Assembly (NCBI GenBank): GCA_018240015.1
Contig: JAFEGJ010000007.1
Location: 155,754-219,753, forward strand
Source: Verrucomicrobiota bacterium
GTDB taxonomy: Bacteria; Chlamydiota; Chlamydiia; Chlamydiales; Rhabdochlamydiaceae
Reading direction: 5' to 3'
DNA: 64,000 nt
The first letter of the stretch is position 1. Every line of letters begins with the position of its first letter. The notes under the pieces were generated by a model. The model was not told the origin of the DNA. It worked only from the letters and a program-made list of their open reading frames with translations, and ran no database searches. Shown here one piece after another: positions 42,422 through 52,074 of the stretch. The position numbers were made by a program, and so were the translations under genes.

Positions 42422-43293
42422 CAGTTTATCTTATTTTTGAAATCCGAACAATATTTAGTCGAGGGACTTTCCACTTGGATCGTCATATGGCGGATACCAT
42501 GGGTTTTTTCAAGAATTTTGTGGGCAGGTCCCAGGACATCCGAGGATGGATCGGCGATAAGATGGACGCTAAGGGCCACTTTGCGAGAGCTGACGGACCA
42601 GATGTGGAGGTCGTGGACTTCACGCACTCCAGGAATTTTTTTAAGGGTCTCAAAAACATCCAGAGGGTTGATATGGCCTGGCGCCCGCTGCATGAGGATG
42701 GTGAGGGATTCCCGGATGACTTTGCCCGAGCTATAGAGGATGCTCAACGTGAACAAAATGGTGACGATGGAGTCGAACGGATTCCATCCCGTGAGCCATA
42801 TGAGGAGTCCACTGATAATCACGCCGACGCTACCCAGGAGGTCGCCTAGGACATGGAGGTAGGCGGCTTTGAGGTTCAAGTTATGGGATTGATGAGAGTG
42901 GAGTAGGCGCATCATGATCACATTGGCAATGAGGCCGACCACAGCGACGACGAGAACGATGGGGCCTTCAACCGTTTCAGGAAGAAATAGGCGATGTATC
43001 GACTCATAGATAAGCACGCCCGAAAGAGCCCACAGAGAGATGCTGCTAGCAAGGGCTCCAATCACTTCAGCTCTGTGGTAGCCAAAGCTCATGGTAGGAG
43101 TTGAAGGCCACCTAGCCATGTGGGATACGAGAAGCCCCAAGGACAGCGCGCCCACATCTGTGAAAAGATGCATGGCGTCGGAAAGGAGCGCTAAGCTGTT
43201 GGCGAAGTAGGCGCCGAGGATCTCAATCAACATGAAAGCAAAGGCAATCCAAAGGGAGCGGTGGAGCGCTCTGTGCGAATGTTCGTGTGACAT
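42418..43293 (-). CDS. Cation diffusion facilitator (CzcD-type) metal exporter
   Basis: 291 residues, six membrane helices. Helix II metal site LALLSDAMHLFTDVGALSLG and helix V site LHVLGDLLGSVGVIIS carry the Asp/His residues of Zn-type CDF carriers. His-rich N-terminus (MSHEHSHRALHR) and a cytoplasmic C-terminal domain with REVHDLHIWSVSS. Exports zinc or a related divalent metal using the proton gradient. Coupled to the exported protein gene downstream by an ATGA overlap. Confidence 0.93.
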   Translation of the reverse strand: MSHEHSHRALHRSLWIAFAFMLIEILGAYFANSLALLSDAMHLFTDVGALSLGLLVSHMARWPSTPTMSFGYHRAEVIGALASSISLWALSGVLIYESIHRLFLPETVEGPIVLVVAVVGLIANVIMMRLLHSHQSHNLNLKAAYLHVLGDLLGSVGVIISGLLIWLTGWNPFDSIVTILFTLSILYSSGKVIRESLTILMQRAPGHINPLDVFETLKKIPGVREVHDLHIWSVSSRKVALSVHLIADPSSDVLGPAHKILEKTHGIRHMTIQVESPSTKYCSDFKNKINW

Positions 43294-43329
43294 ACTTGAA
43301 ATCTAAAACTTTTAGAGTATATTAGAAAC

Positions 43330-43644
43330 ATGTTTATTGCCATTTTACTGGCTGCAGTCACCGCAGCACCGATGTCGGAAGAAGAAAAACAGCTCCAGAA
43401 GATCGATTCTCAAATCGAAAAGCTAACCAAGGAGCGGAACCAGCACGCTCTTGCCGCTGAGAAATACCAACAACTGGGAGATAATTGGCAATACGAAACC
43501 AATTATATCCAAGATGCCTACGCCAACTGGGCCAAGGCCGATGCCGAAAGACGGCAAATGATGGACATTCAGATGCAAATCGATGCGCTTCAAGAGCAAA
43601 AACAGCAGATTTTGCAGTTTCACCCTGAGCTTGGTGAATCTTGA
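43330..43644 (+). CDS. Small exported coiled-coil protein
   Basis: 104 residues: a short hydrophobic N-terminus ([14 protein letters not shown]) that may be a signal peptide, then a Gln/Glu/Lys-rich coiled coil with a Trp/Tyr-rich centre ([20 protein letters not shown]). No family recognised. The stop overlaps the TTG start of pncB, so it heads that operon. Confidence 0.55.
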   Translation: MFIAILLAAVTAAPMSEEEKQLQKIDSQIEKLTKERNQHALAAEKYQQLGDNWQYETNYIQDAYANWAKADAERRQMMDIQMQIDALQEQKQQILQFHPELGES

Positions 43645-45092
43645 TTTATAAAACATCGCTGGCCCTTTTAACCGATCTCTATGAACTGACGATGGCTTAT
43701 GGCTATTGGAAAAAAGGGTTCCACGAAAAAGAAGCCGCCTTTCATCTTTTTTTCCGCAAAAAGCCGTTCAACGGTACGTTTGCCATCGCCGCAGGACTAG
43801 AAACGGCGATCGACTTCCTGAAAAATTTCCGCTACCAAGCAGACGATTTATCGTATTTAGAAACGCTAAAGGGTGTCGACGATAAACCTCTTTTTGAGCC
43901 GGCATTTCTCGAGTATTTATCTCATTTTCGATTCACGCTCGATATCGATGCCGTGCCTGAAGGGACCGTGGTATTTCCTTACGAGCCTCTTCTTCGTGTA
44001 ACGGGGCCTATCATTCAAGCTCAGCTCCTCGAAAGTCCACTTCTCAATATCATCAACTTCCAAAGTCTCATCGCCACCAAAGCGGCGCGCATTTGTTATG
44101 CTGCTCGCGGCGATCATGTCGTAGAGTTCGGTATGAGAAGAGCGCAAGGAATCGACGGAGCTCTCTCGGCCGCTCGTGGCGCCTTCATCGGCGGCTGCCA
44201 TTCCACTTCGAATGTTCTCGCAGGAAAAATGCTGGATATTCCCGTTAAGGGAACCCACGCCCACAGTTGGATCATGGCTTTCGATGATGAGAAGGCCTCG
44301 TTTGACGCCTGGGGAGAGGTCATGCCCGGTAATCTTCTTTTTCTTGTCGATACGTATGAAAGTCTGCGCGGCACGAAGAGGGCCATCGAAATTGCCCAAA
44401 AACTAAAAGCCAAAAAAATCGGCATCATGGGCGTTCGTCTCGACTCGGGCGATTTAGCCCATTTGAGCATCGAGATCCGCAAACTCCTTGACCAGGCGGG
44501 ATTTACTTCTGCGCAAATCATGGCGAGCAATGAACTCGATGAATACATCATCAGTGATCTCAAACACCAAGGCGCTAAAATCGATCTCTGGGGTGTCGGA
44601 ACGCATCTTGTGACGGGCAAAGACCAGCCCGCGCTGGACGGTGTCTACAAACTCTCAGCGGTGCGCGATAACAAAAAAGCTCCGTGGCGTTACAAAGTGA
44701 AAATCTCCGAGCAGCTCGTCAAAGTGACAAACCCGGGGATTTTGCAGGTGCGGCGATATGCAAGTGATGAAGGATTTGCCGGAGATATGATTTACGATGT
44801 GCCCACTTCCGTCCCTGCAACTCCTGTGGCCATCGATCCCCTCGATCCGACCCAAGTGAAAGAGCTTGGAGAAGGTTGCACTTTCACTGATCTTCTCGTT
44901 CCCATCATGCGGGAAGGAAAATTCATCTACACTTCGCCCACTCTAAAGGCCATCAGGGAAAATAGCATATCTCAGCAAAACGAGTTGCGCCCTGCGATGC
45001 GCAGGTTCTTGTATCCTCAACCTTACTTCATGGGACTGGAGCGTTCTTTATACGAACGTAAGCTTTCCCTCATTCAAGAGGTGAAGCGATGA
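43641..45092 (+). CDS. pncB: Nicotinate phosphoribosyltransferase
   Basis: 483 residues. Converts nicotinate, PRPP and ATP to nicotinate mononucleotide. Motifs: [16 protein letters not shown] at the N-terminus, [40 protein letters not shown] (with the His phosphorylated in the family) and [17 protein letters not shown]. Start is a TTG overlapping the upstream stop; no ATG/GTG keeps the conserved N-terminus. Followed by pncA with an ATGA overlap, a NAD salvage pair. Confidence 0.93.
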   Translation: MIYKTSLALLTDLYELTMAYGYWKKGFHEKEAAFHLFFRKKPFNGTFAIAAGLETAIDFLKNFRYQADDLSYLETLKGVDDKPLFEPAFLEYLSHFRFTLDIDAVPEGTVVFPYEPLLRVTGPIIQAQLLESPLLNIINFQSLIATKAARICYAARGDHVVEFGMRRAQGIDGALSAARGAFIGGCHSTSNVLAGKMLDIPVKGTHAHSWIMAFDDEKASFDAWGEVMPGNLLFLVDTYESLRGTKRAIEIAQKLKAKKIGIMGVRLDSGDLAHLSIEIRKLLDQAGFTSAQIMASNELDEYIISDLKHQGAKIDLWGVGTHLVTGKDQPALDGVYKLSAVRDNKKAPWRYKVKISEQLVKVTNPGILQVRRYASDEGFAGDMIYDVPTSVPATPVAIDPLDPTQVKELGEGCTFTDLLVPIMREGKFIYTSPTLKAIRENSISQQNELRPAMRRFLYPQPYFMGLERSLYERKLSLIQEVKR

Positions 45093-45700
45093 AGGCGCTG
45101 ATCATCGTCGATTTGCAAAAGGATTTCATGCCCGGAGGCCCCCTCGGTGTTCCAGGTGCAGACAAACTTGCCACTCTCATCAACCCTCTCATGAAGAAAT
45201 TTCCTCTGGTGATTGCGACGCAAGATTGGCATCCGCTCGATCACTGCAGTTTTGCAAAGAATCATCCCGGCAAAAAAGTGGGGGAGAGCGTCAAAATCAA
45301 GGGTATTTCCCAAGTCTTATGGCCTGTCCACTGCGTGCGGGATACGGCCGGAGCCGAGCTTGTCGAGGGATTAGACAAAACGCCCATTGCCTCACACTTC
45401 TATAAAGGGACCGATCAAAGTATCGATAGCTATAGTGCGTTTTTTGACAATGCTCATCTCCGCTCAACGGGACTTAGCGATTATCTCAAAAGTCGCGGCG
45501 TGACCGACGTCTACCTGGCCGGGGTCGCCACCGATTATTGTGTGCTCTATTCTGCCATCGATGCCGTAGACTTGGGGTTTAAAGTCTATATCATCGAAGA
45601 TGCTTGTCGCGGCATCAACCTGCAGCCAGGCAATATCGATAAGGCCTTGGCTGCCATCGCCGCTCGCGGTGGCGAAATTATTACTTCTCAAAAACTCTAA
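45089..45700 (+). CDS. pncA: Nicotinamidase
   Basis: 203 residues, isochorismatase-like hydrolase turning nicotinamide into nicotinate, the substrate of the enzyme encoded just upstream. Catalytic Asp in [13 protein letters not shown], metal-binding [19 protein letters not shown], and catalytic Cys in [15 protein letters not shown]. All are intact. Translationally coupled to pncB. Confidence 0.94.
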   Translation: MKALIIVDLQKDFMPGGPLGVPGADKLATLINPLMKKFPLVIATQDWHPLDHCSFAKNHPGKKVGESVKIKGISQVLWPVHCVRDTAGAELVEGLDKTPIASHFYKGTDQSIDSYSAFFDNAHLRSTGLSDYLKSRGVTDVYLAGVATDYCVLYSAIDAVDLGFKVYIIEDACRGINLQPGNIDKALAAIAARGGEIITSQKL

Positions 45701-45757
45701 TTATCTATATCATATCTGTAGAAAATAATTTTTTTAATTCTAATTTAATGAGGAATA

Positions 45758-46072
45758 ATGACACCGACAGCGAAAATTTACTTTCAGCAGAGTATTGCCT
45801 ATCTAGAAAGTTTAGAGCATACAATTTTAATACGGCCGGGCGATCTTAAAACCGTGAAGATCAGCAAACTCTCTTCGTTTAATCCAGCATCCTTCATGGG
45901 AAAAGCCGCTTATTTAGATCAAGTTTATGCAGTTGGGCTTTTCGATGATGAGAATAGGGAACACATCATTGCTTTTGAGAAGATTGGGAGTTTACAAAAA
46001 TGTATAAACTACTTGTATACTTCAAGCCATGTGATCCATCGCGAATGGTATATGTTACAAAGCGAGCAGTAA
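45758..46072 (+). CDS. Hypothetical protein, first of a tandem paralogous pair
   Basis: 104 residues, good GAGGA ribosome site. Shares with the next protein the core VYAVGLFDDENREHII / VIGIFDEQNQEHIL and the C-terminal INYLYTSSHVIHREWY / VQYLYSSSHIIHRRWY. No signal peptide or known family. A single small alpha/beta domain; function unknown. Confidence 0.7.
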   Translation: MTPTAKIYFQQSIAYLESLEHTILIRPGDLKTVKISKLSSFNPASFMGKAAYLDQVYAVGLFDDENREHIIAFEKIGSLQKCINYLYTSSHVIHREWYMLQSEQ

Positions 46073-46075
46073 AAT

Positions 46076-46399
46076 ATGTCGATGGCAGCCCAGTTCTATC
46101 GAGAAACTGTCGAATACTTAAAGAAGTTCCCTGGGACTTTTTATGTGGGTCCCAAAGATCCTAAGGTAGAAAAAGTCAAAAATATCCCGTTAAGAGTACT
46201 TCCCTTATTTGATCCTAGAAATGCGTTGGGAGACAGCAAAGTACAAATTACGCAAGTGATCGGTATTTTCGATGAGCAAAATCAAGAACATATTCTTGTC
46301 TTTGATGACTTGAAGGCCATGCAGGTTTTCGTCCAATACCTTTATTCGTCGAGCCACATCATACATAGGCGATGGTACGAAGTGACATTAATCAATTAG
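46076..46399 (+). CDS. Hypothetical protein, second of a tandem paralogous pair
   Basis: 107 residues, beginning 3 nt after the previous stop. A clear paralogue of the preceding protein, with the same FDxxNxEHIxxF and YLYxSSHxIHRxWY signatures. The stop overlaps the convergent GMC oxidoreductase gene by 12 bp. Function unknown. Confidence 0.7.
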   Translation: MSMAAQFYRETVEYLKKFPGTFYVGPKDPKVEKVKNIPLRVLPLFDPRNALGDSKVQITQVIGIFDEQNQEHILVFDDLKAMQVFVQYLYSSSHIIHRRWYEVTLIN

Positions 46400-47929
46400 A
46401 TCAGCTACGCGAAGAGCGTTGGCGATGATCGTGAGAGTGGGATTTACCGCACCGATCGACGGAAAAAAGCTGGAATCGACGACATAGAGGTTGTCGAGAT
46501 CATGGGCTTTACAATTCAAATCGAGAACCGAAGTTTTAGGATCTTTTCCAAATCTGCACGTGCCAACTTGGTGCGCGCATCCCGCGATCGGAATTCTTTG
46601 CGAAAGATACATTTTATTCGGGAAAAAATGGGTATGAGATCCGCTGAGCAGGTCTTTGAGTTTGGCGAGAAGCCTTTTGTGAGCCTCTTCGTTATTGTTC
46701 GTATAGGAGAGTACGATTTCGCCTTTCGCATTCAGCGTAATGCGATTATTCGGGTCGGGCAAGTCTTCCGATGTGAGCCACCATCCAACACTGTGGTCAG
46801 CAATAAAATCCAGAGATAGTTCAGGCGCAAAAGAGGGCGCTTCTTCAGCGAGCATTTCGCCTTTCACATTTCCGAGAAGCTGGATATGGCCGAGGGGAAA
46901 AGGAGAGTCAGGAGCATTGAAATAAAAATCGTTGACGGCCATCGTTTTTTCGTAGCGCGTGGGGTTGCGCTCTTTGGAGATGGCGATCATCACCGAGTTT
47001 TGGTGGAACATGTAGTTGCGGCCCACCAAGTCAGAGCTATTGGCGACACTGCTGCGCAGCAGCAGCGCGGCTGAGTTGATGGCTCCGCATGAGACGATAA
47101 AAGTTTTGCCGGAAATACGCTCAGTTTTTCCGTTTTGCACGACTTCCACTTCTTTGATCGTTTTCCCCTCTGCAATAAGGCGCAGTGCTTTCGCATCTGT
47201 CATGAGCGTGAGATTTCCGGTGGCCAGAGCGGGGATAATGCAGCTGATGTGGGCGTCGGATTTCGCATGCACAAGGCAAGGAAATCCATCGCACGTGTCG
47301 CAGCGAATGCACGGACTATTTTCAGGATCCTTTTCGTTGAGGCGTAGGCCGAGCGGCAGATGGAACGGGTGCAAGTTTTTAGCTTTGAACTGGTCGGCTA
47401 TTTTTTGGATGTAAGGCTCGTGGCTGATCGCCGGGTAGGGGAAAGGCGCGTTTTCCGGCGGCTCCGTGGGATCTTCTCCGCGCTCTCCGTGGACGGTGTA
47501 GAGCTCTTCAGCTTTCAAGTAGTAGGGCTGAAAATCTTCGTAATACAGTGGCCACGCCGGCGAGATACCGCCGAAGTGTTTGATTTCACCGAAGTCTTCT
47601 TTTCTTAGGCGAAGAAGAGCCGCGCCGTAGACTTTGGTGTTGCCGCCCACGTAGTAGTTCATTCCGGGCAAAAAGGCCTTACCATCTTTGTCATACCAAT
47701 TTTCTTTCGTGTGGTAGCGGTTTTCGAGAAAGACGGCTCTGGCCTGCCAGTTTTCTTTTTCTCGGGGAAGATAGTGTCCGCGCTCGATGAGGAGCACTTT
47801 TTTGCCCTTTTTCGTCAGCGCATAAGCGAGCGTGCCACCGCCTGCGCCGCTTCCAATAATCACATAATCATGTCCAGTCGATGACAACTTTAATCTCGTC
47901 TTGTGTGTGTTTACCAAAAGCCGCAGCAA
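46388..47929 (-). CDS. GMC family FAD-dependent oxidoreductase
   Basis: About 500-513 residues. FAD-binding DYVIIGSGAGGGTLAYAL and VLLIERGHYLP at the N-terminus, GGNTKVYGAALLRL, a Cys cluster CIRCDTCDGFPCLVHAK, and the C-terminal GMC signature HQVGTCRFG...NLYVVDSSFFPSIGAVNP. Oxidises sugars or alcohols. The frame opens with TTG at 47929; another TTG at 47887 is equally plausible, and both overlap the upstream dehydrogenase gene. The two redox genes are transcribed together. Confidence 0.88.
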   Translation of the reverse strand: MLRLLVNTHKTRLKLSSTGHDYVIIGSGAGGGTLAYALTKKGKKVLLIERGHYLPREKENWQARAVFLENRYHTKENWYDKDGKAFLPGMNYYVGGNTKVYGAALLRLRKEDFGEIKHFGGISPAWPLYYEDFQPYYLKAEELYTVHGERGEDPTEPPENAPFPYPAISHEPYIQKIADQFKAKNLHPFHLPLGLRLNEKDPENSPCIRCDTCDGFPCLVHAKSDAHISCIIPALATGNLTLMTDAKALRLIAEGKTIKEVEVVQNGKTERISGKTFIVSCGAINSAALLLRSSVANSSDLVGRNYMFHQNSVMIAISKERNPTRYEKTMAVNDFYFNAPDSPFPLGHIQLLGNVKGEMLAEEAPSFAPELSLDFIADHSVGWWLTSEDLPDPNNRITLNAKGEIVLSYTNNNEEAHKRLLAKLKDLLSGSHTHFFPNKMYLSQRIPIAGCAHQVGTCRFGKDPKTSVLDLNCKAHDLDNLYVVDSSFFPSIGAVNPTLTIIANALRVADLID

Positions 47930-48971
47930 AATCTTTGTAAGGGTAGCGCTGCGTGATCATTTTATCGACAGTCCCGGGCCATTTTTTCGAAGCTGCCACC
48001 AAGTCGGCGATACCCATTTTGAAATTTTCGAGACTCTCATTCACGCTGCCGACCATCACCTGATTTTTTAGGACGAGCTTGCGCATGAGAGCGGCTCCAT
48101 CGACGTTGATGAGACGCTGATCGCCTGGAACGCCGGTCAGAACAAAAATACCGTTGATGCCCAGCATGCCGAGAAGATCAAAGTCCAGTTTGGCGATCCC
48201 GGCTCCGTCGAAGATCACATCGATGTACGGGTGTTTTTGCGCAATTTCTTTAGGATCATCTTTTTTTCCATTGAAGTAAGTGCCGCCGATTTCCTGCAAA
48301 ATTTTTACCCGCGGACTTGTTTCATCGACGATATCCAGACCTACGACATTGGCGCCTCTGAGACGGAGTGCCAGCGCCGCCAGAATTCCAATGGGGCCGA
48401 GTCCCGCGACGATCGTGCATTTGCCTTCTAACCAATTGGGTTTGTTTTGCAGGTAAGGAAGGCGCGCGCGCTGAATGATGCCTGCTTGCTCGATTGCTTT
48501 TTGCACGACCGACATCGGCTCTGCCAGGACTGCGATTTTTTGCACTTCGGGAGCAACCGGAATGGCGTATTTTTCTTTATCGACGACAAACTCCGCCTGA
48601 AATCCATGCCGCCCTTTGATGCCCCGCTCGGTGTAATTTCCTGTCATGCACATATCGGAGCGCGCCATGTTGCAAGCCGGACAATTCGGACACTCTCTGC
48701 GCACTGAGATGACGGCTAGATCGCCTACTTTAAAATTCTTCACTTGCTTTCCCACTTCGACGACGCGGCTGAGCATCTCGTGGCCGATGATGAGCTCTTT
48801 TTCGCCTAAGGGTGCATCGGCTCTGCCGCCCGACACCTCTTCGCGATCGGTTCCGCAGATACCGACGCTGAGGACTTGGGTCTTAATCTCATCAGGATTT
48901 TGAATTTGCGGCTCGGGCCAGTCTTTGATTTGGACCTGCGTTGTATGAGGCGTGAGGGTAATAGCTTTCAT
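47868..48971 (-). CDS. Zinc-type glucose/sugar 1-dehydrogenase (MDR family)
   Basis: 367 residues from ATG 48971. Medium-chain dehydrogenase: catalytic zinc residues in VGICGTDREEV and IIGHEMLSRVVEVG, structural-zinc cysteines CPNCPACNMARSDMC, and Rossmann motif IVAGLGPIGILAAL. The C-terminal part matches the glucose-dehydrogenase subgroup. It oxidises aldoses with NAD(P). Only 35 bp separate its start from the divergent glucosidase gene, so the two share a promoter region. Confidence 0.87.
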   Translation of the reverse strand: MKAITLTPHTTQVQIKDWPEPQIQNPDEIKTQVLSVGICGTDREEVSGGRADAPLGEKELIIGHEMLSRVVEVGKQVKNFKVGDLAVISVRRECPNCPACNMARSDMCMTGNYTERGIKGRHGFQAEFVVDKEKYAIPVAPEVQKIAVLAEPMSVVQKAIEQAGIIQRARLPYLQNKPNWLEGKCTIVAGLGPIGILAALALRLRGANVVGLDIVDETSPRVKILQEIGGTYFNGKKDDPKEIAQKHPYIDVIFDGAGIAKLDFDLLGMLGINGIFVLTGVPGDQRLINVDGAALMRKLVLKNQVMVGSVNESLENFKMGIADLVAASKKWPGTVDKMITQRYPYKDFAAAFGKHTQDEIKVVIDWT

Positions 48972-49006
48972 TTTTTTATATTTAATTGTTATAGAAAAAT
49001 TAATCA

Positions 49007-51499
49007 ATGGAAGAGCAAAGATTAAATGATTTGGCGTGGCGGCGGTGGGGAGCGTATGTCTCCAACCGTCAGTGGGGTACCGTGCGCGAAGACTACAGCG
49101 CAGATGGAAACGCCTGGAACTACATCTCGCACGATGAGGCCCGCTCCCGCGCTTACCGCTGGGGAGAAGACGGCATCGCTGGTTGGTGCGATCGGTACCA
49201 ATTCCTGGTTTTTTCTTTTGCTTTTTGGAATGGCAAAGATCCGATTCTCAAAGAGCGATTCTTTGGACTCACTCCCTTCGAGGGCAACCACGGCGAAGAT
49301 GTCAAAGAGTACTATTTCTATCTCGATGCGACACCGACGCACTCATACATGAAGTTTCTCTACAAATATCCGATCGAGAAATTTCCCTATGAACAATTGG
49401 TCGATGAAAACAAGAAGCGAACAACTAAAGACCTTGAGTATGAGCTCGCCGACACCGGCGTATTTGCGAAGGGCTACTTTGACATTAGCATCGAGTATGC
49501 CAAAAATGCCCCCGATGATACCTTCATTCGTCTTGAGGTGACCAATCAATCTTCTCAAGAAGCCAGCATCGATATCCTTCCTCAGCTCTACTTTCGCAAC
49601 TACTGGTCGTGGGATTCGCTTTCTGCGCCAACCATAAAAGCCATCGATGGTGCTTTGTATGCTGATCCCACAAACGTTCCATCTCCAGACTGGCTTATCA
49701 AAGAATACCATCTGCCGCCGCTGTATCTTTATAGCGAGTCGCCCGCAGACATACTGTTTACCGAGAACGAGACAGGGGCTAAAGATGCTTTCCACCGTGC
49801 GGTGATACAAAAAGAAAAAAATAATAAATCGCAGGGGAGCAAAGCGTGCTTCCACTTTCCCAGCGTCAAGATTCCGCCCGGAAAATCTCGCACATTCTGC
49901 TTTCGGCTCACGACCACAAAAACAAAAAATCCCCTGAAGGATGCAGGCGCGATTTTTTCCCAGCGTATCCAAGAAGCCGATGCCTTTTATACCAAGATCC
50001 AACCTCAAAAACTCTCCGCCGATGAAAAACAAATACACAGACAGGCCATCGCCGGCATGCTCTGGAGCACCCAGTTTTATCTCTACGATGTCGAAAAATG
50101 GCTCAAGGGCGACAAAGTTCCTCCGCCTGCAGCGCATGCCCGCATTCGCAACGTCCACTGGCAGCACCTGCATGCCTCCGATCTCATTTCGATGCCCGAC
50201 AAGTGGGAATATCCGTGGTTCGCCTCGTGGGACATGGCCTTTCAGACGATCGTGCTCTCGCTCGTCGATCTTCCCTTTGCTAAAGCGCAGCTCGGACTTT
50301 TCCTCAAAAGCCGCTACCAACATCCCAGCGGACAAATTCCTGCCTACGAGTGGAACTTTTCTGACACAAATCCTCCCGTTCAAGCCTGGGCACTGTGGCA
50401 TCTGTACGAACTCGACAAAGACGTCAATTTTCTCGAAGCCAACTTCGTCAAACTCATGGAGAATTTTAGTTGGTGGGTCAACCGCGTCGATCGCCTGGGC
50501 AACAACATCTTCGAAGGGGGATTCTTAGGACTCGACAATATTTCCGTCATCGACCGCAGCAAGCCTCTCCCCGGCGGCGGTTTTTTTGAGCAATCCGATG
50601 CCACCGGCTGGATGGGTTTTTTTGCAGTTCTCATGATGCGCATCGCTCTCGAACTATCCAAAACACGTCCCATCTACGAAAAATTAAGCTTCGTCTATTT
50701 CGAGCACTTTATCGCGATCGCTGCCGCGATGGAAAAAACAAAAGGGCGCGCCATCGATCTGTGGGATACGACCGATGGATTTTTCTACGATGCCATCGCT
50801 TACCCCGATGGCAACCATGAATCCCTCAAGATCCGCTCCTACGTCGGCCTCATTCCGTTTTTTACTCTCCAATTTTTTAGTGAGGAAGATTTGCAAAAAT
50901 ACCACTCTCATTTTTACGAAAAAATGCAGCTCTATCTCAAACACTCTCCGCAGCTCCTCGGTCGGTGCATCAGCCCCGTCACTCTCCAAAAGAAGGGCTA
51001 TGTTTTTTCGCTCATGACCATCCACCAGATGGAAAAGCTCCTGCAAAAAGCCTTTGATCCCACCGAGTTTTTCTCATCTTTCGGCCTGCGTAGCCTCTCG
51101 AAATACCACGAAAAGCATCCCTTCACATTTGCCTCCACAACCGTCGGCTATGAACCGGGCGAATCGCTCGAAAGAATCAAAGGCGGCAACTCCAACTGGC
51201 GCGGGCCTGTTTGGATGCCGATCAACTATCTATTCTATAAATCGCTCCGTCATCTGGAGAAAGAAGGTGGCGTGTCTTTTGGAAAGCAGCGCCAAAGTCT
51301 GGCGCAAAACCTGCTATCTATTTTCCGCAAAGACAAAAGCGGAAAGCGTCCCGTGCATCAAGGCAATGCCGGCGCCGATCTTCTCAACGAGCATCCGCTC
51401 TTTTACGAGCACTATCATGGCGATACGGGAAGGGGACTGGGCGCATCACATCAAACCGGCTGGAGCGGTCTCATCGCCAATATCATTCAAGATTTATGA
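49007..51499 (+). CDS. GH63/MGH1-like glucosidase
   Basis: 830 residues, no signal peptide. N-terminal beta domain (EDYSADGNAWNYISHDEARS, YRWGEDGIAGWCDRYQ) and an (alpha/alpha)6 barrel with YPWFASWDMAFQTI, PAYEWNFSDTNPPVQAWAL, and EHPLFYEHYHGDTGRGLGA near the C-terminus. This matches the bacterial glucosidase family related to mannosylglycerate hydrolase. It probably releases glucose from a glucoside, feeding the divergent sugar dehydrogenase. Its last about 170 bp recur as a degenerate copy at 54032-54198. Confidence 0.85.
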   Translation: MEEQRLNDLAWRRWGAYVSNRQWGTVREDYSADGNAWNYISHDEARSRAYRWGEDGIAGWCDRYQFLVFSFAFWNGKDPILKERFFGLTPFEGNHGEDVKEYYFYLDATPTHSYMKFLYKYPIEKFPYEQLVDENKKRTTKDLEYELADTGVFAKGYFDISIEYAKNAPDDTFIRLEVTNQSSQEASIDILPQLYFRNYWSWDSLSAPTIKAIDGALYADPTNVPSPDWLIKEYHLPPLYLYSESPADILFTENETGAKDAFHRAVIQKEKNNKSQGSKACFHFPSVKIPPGKSRTFCFRLTTTKTKNPLKDAGAIFSQRIQEADAFYTKIQPQKLSADEKQIHRQAIAGMLWSTQFYLYDVEKWLKGDKVPPPAAHARIRNVHWQHLHASDLISMPDKWEYPWFASWDMAFQTIVLSLVDLPFAKAQLGLFLKSRYQHPSGQIPAYEWNFSDTNPPVQAWALWHLYELDKDVNFLEANFVKLMENFSWWVNRVDRLGNNIFEGGFLGLDNISVIDRSKPLPGGGFFEQSDATGWMGFFAVLMMRIALELSKTRPIYEKLSFVYFEHFIAIAAAMEKTKGRAIDLWDTTDGFFYDAIAYPDGNHESLKIRSYVGLIPFFTLQFFSEEDLQKYHSHFYEKMQLYLKHSPQLLGRCISPVTLQKKGYVFSLMTIHQMEKLLQKAFDPTEFFSSFGLRSLSKYHEKHPFTFASTTVGYEPGESLERIKGGNSNWRGPVWMPINYLFYKSLRHLEKEGGVSFGKQRQSLAQNLLSIFRKDKSGKRPVHQGNAGADLLNEHPLFYEHYHGDTGRGLGASHQTGWSGLIANIIQDL

Positions 51500-51586
51500 T
51501 CAGTTCTACATGTATAAGTGAAGAAACTACATTGCATTTAATATCATTTGGGCATACAATTTTTGAATTAATCCAAGGAGGATTTT

Positions 51587-52069
51587 ATGCATTGCATCTT
51601 TAGTTGTTGCCAACGACCCGCCCCACAAAACTCATCAGAAAGCCAACCCTTTTTGTCTAATAGCAAAAATAGTTCTTTGCCTGAACGAATGCCACAGTCT
51701 CAATTAGATAATTCAGGAGTGCCCACAGCTGTTAAAGTGAATCAAGTTGTTGTTGACACAGCTCGTATTTCTGACGCTGCGTTAGAAAGACAACTTAAAG
51801 AAAATGTGGGGGCAAAAGCCAAAGAATCTGTTAACAGTAGCTTCAGAAGTGTCCAGGGAAGTACACAAGAAAGTTTAGCACAATCAATGAATAAAGCGGG
51901 TGTGCCTGGCTCAGTGCAAGAAAGTTTGGTAAAACCTGTGGTTGACTCTTCATTCAGCAAAGCTAATCAAGCCACTCAAAATGGCGCTCAAAGCTCAACT
52001 AACCATGGGGTTCATTCAAGCATGTCAATTTTGGGATCCAATAGAAAGAAGGATAGTCAGACAACTTGA
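51587..52069 (+). CDS. Ser/Gln-rich hypothetical protein with N-terminal Cys cluster
   Basis: 160 residues with a perfect AAGGAGG ribosome site. N-terminus MHCIFSCCQRP has three cysteines within seven residues and no signal peptide. The rest is low-complexity Ser/Gln/Asn/Val, with repeated SxQESLxxS-type units (GSTQESLAQSMNKAG, GSVQESLVKPVVDSS). AT-rich, located in the second insertion. Possibly a secreted effector whose cysteines could be lipidated in the host; this is speculation. Confidence 0.55.
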   Translation: MHCIFSCCQRPAPQNSSESQPFLSNSKNSSLPERMPQSQLDNSGVPTAVKVNQVVVDTARISDAALERQLKENVGAKAKESVNSSFRSVQGSTQESLAQSMNKAGVPGSVQESLVKPVVDSSFSKANQATQNGAQSSTNHGVHSSMSILGSNRKKDSQTT

Positions 52070-52074
52070 GGTAA

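Noticed and set aside
49343-50401. 352-codon open frame on the minus strand opposite the glucosidase gene
   Set aside because: It lies wholly within the well-supported plus-strand gene, has no ribosome site and reads as low-complexity shadow sequence.
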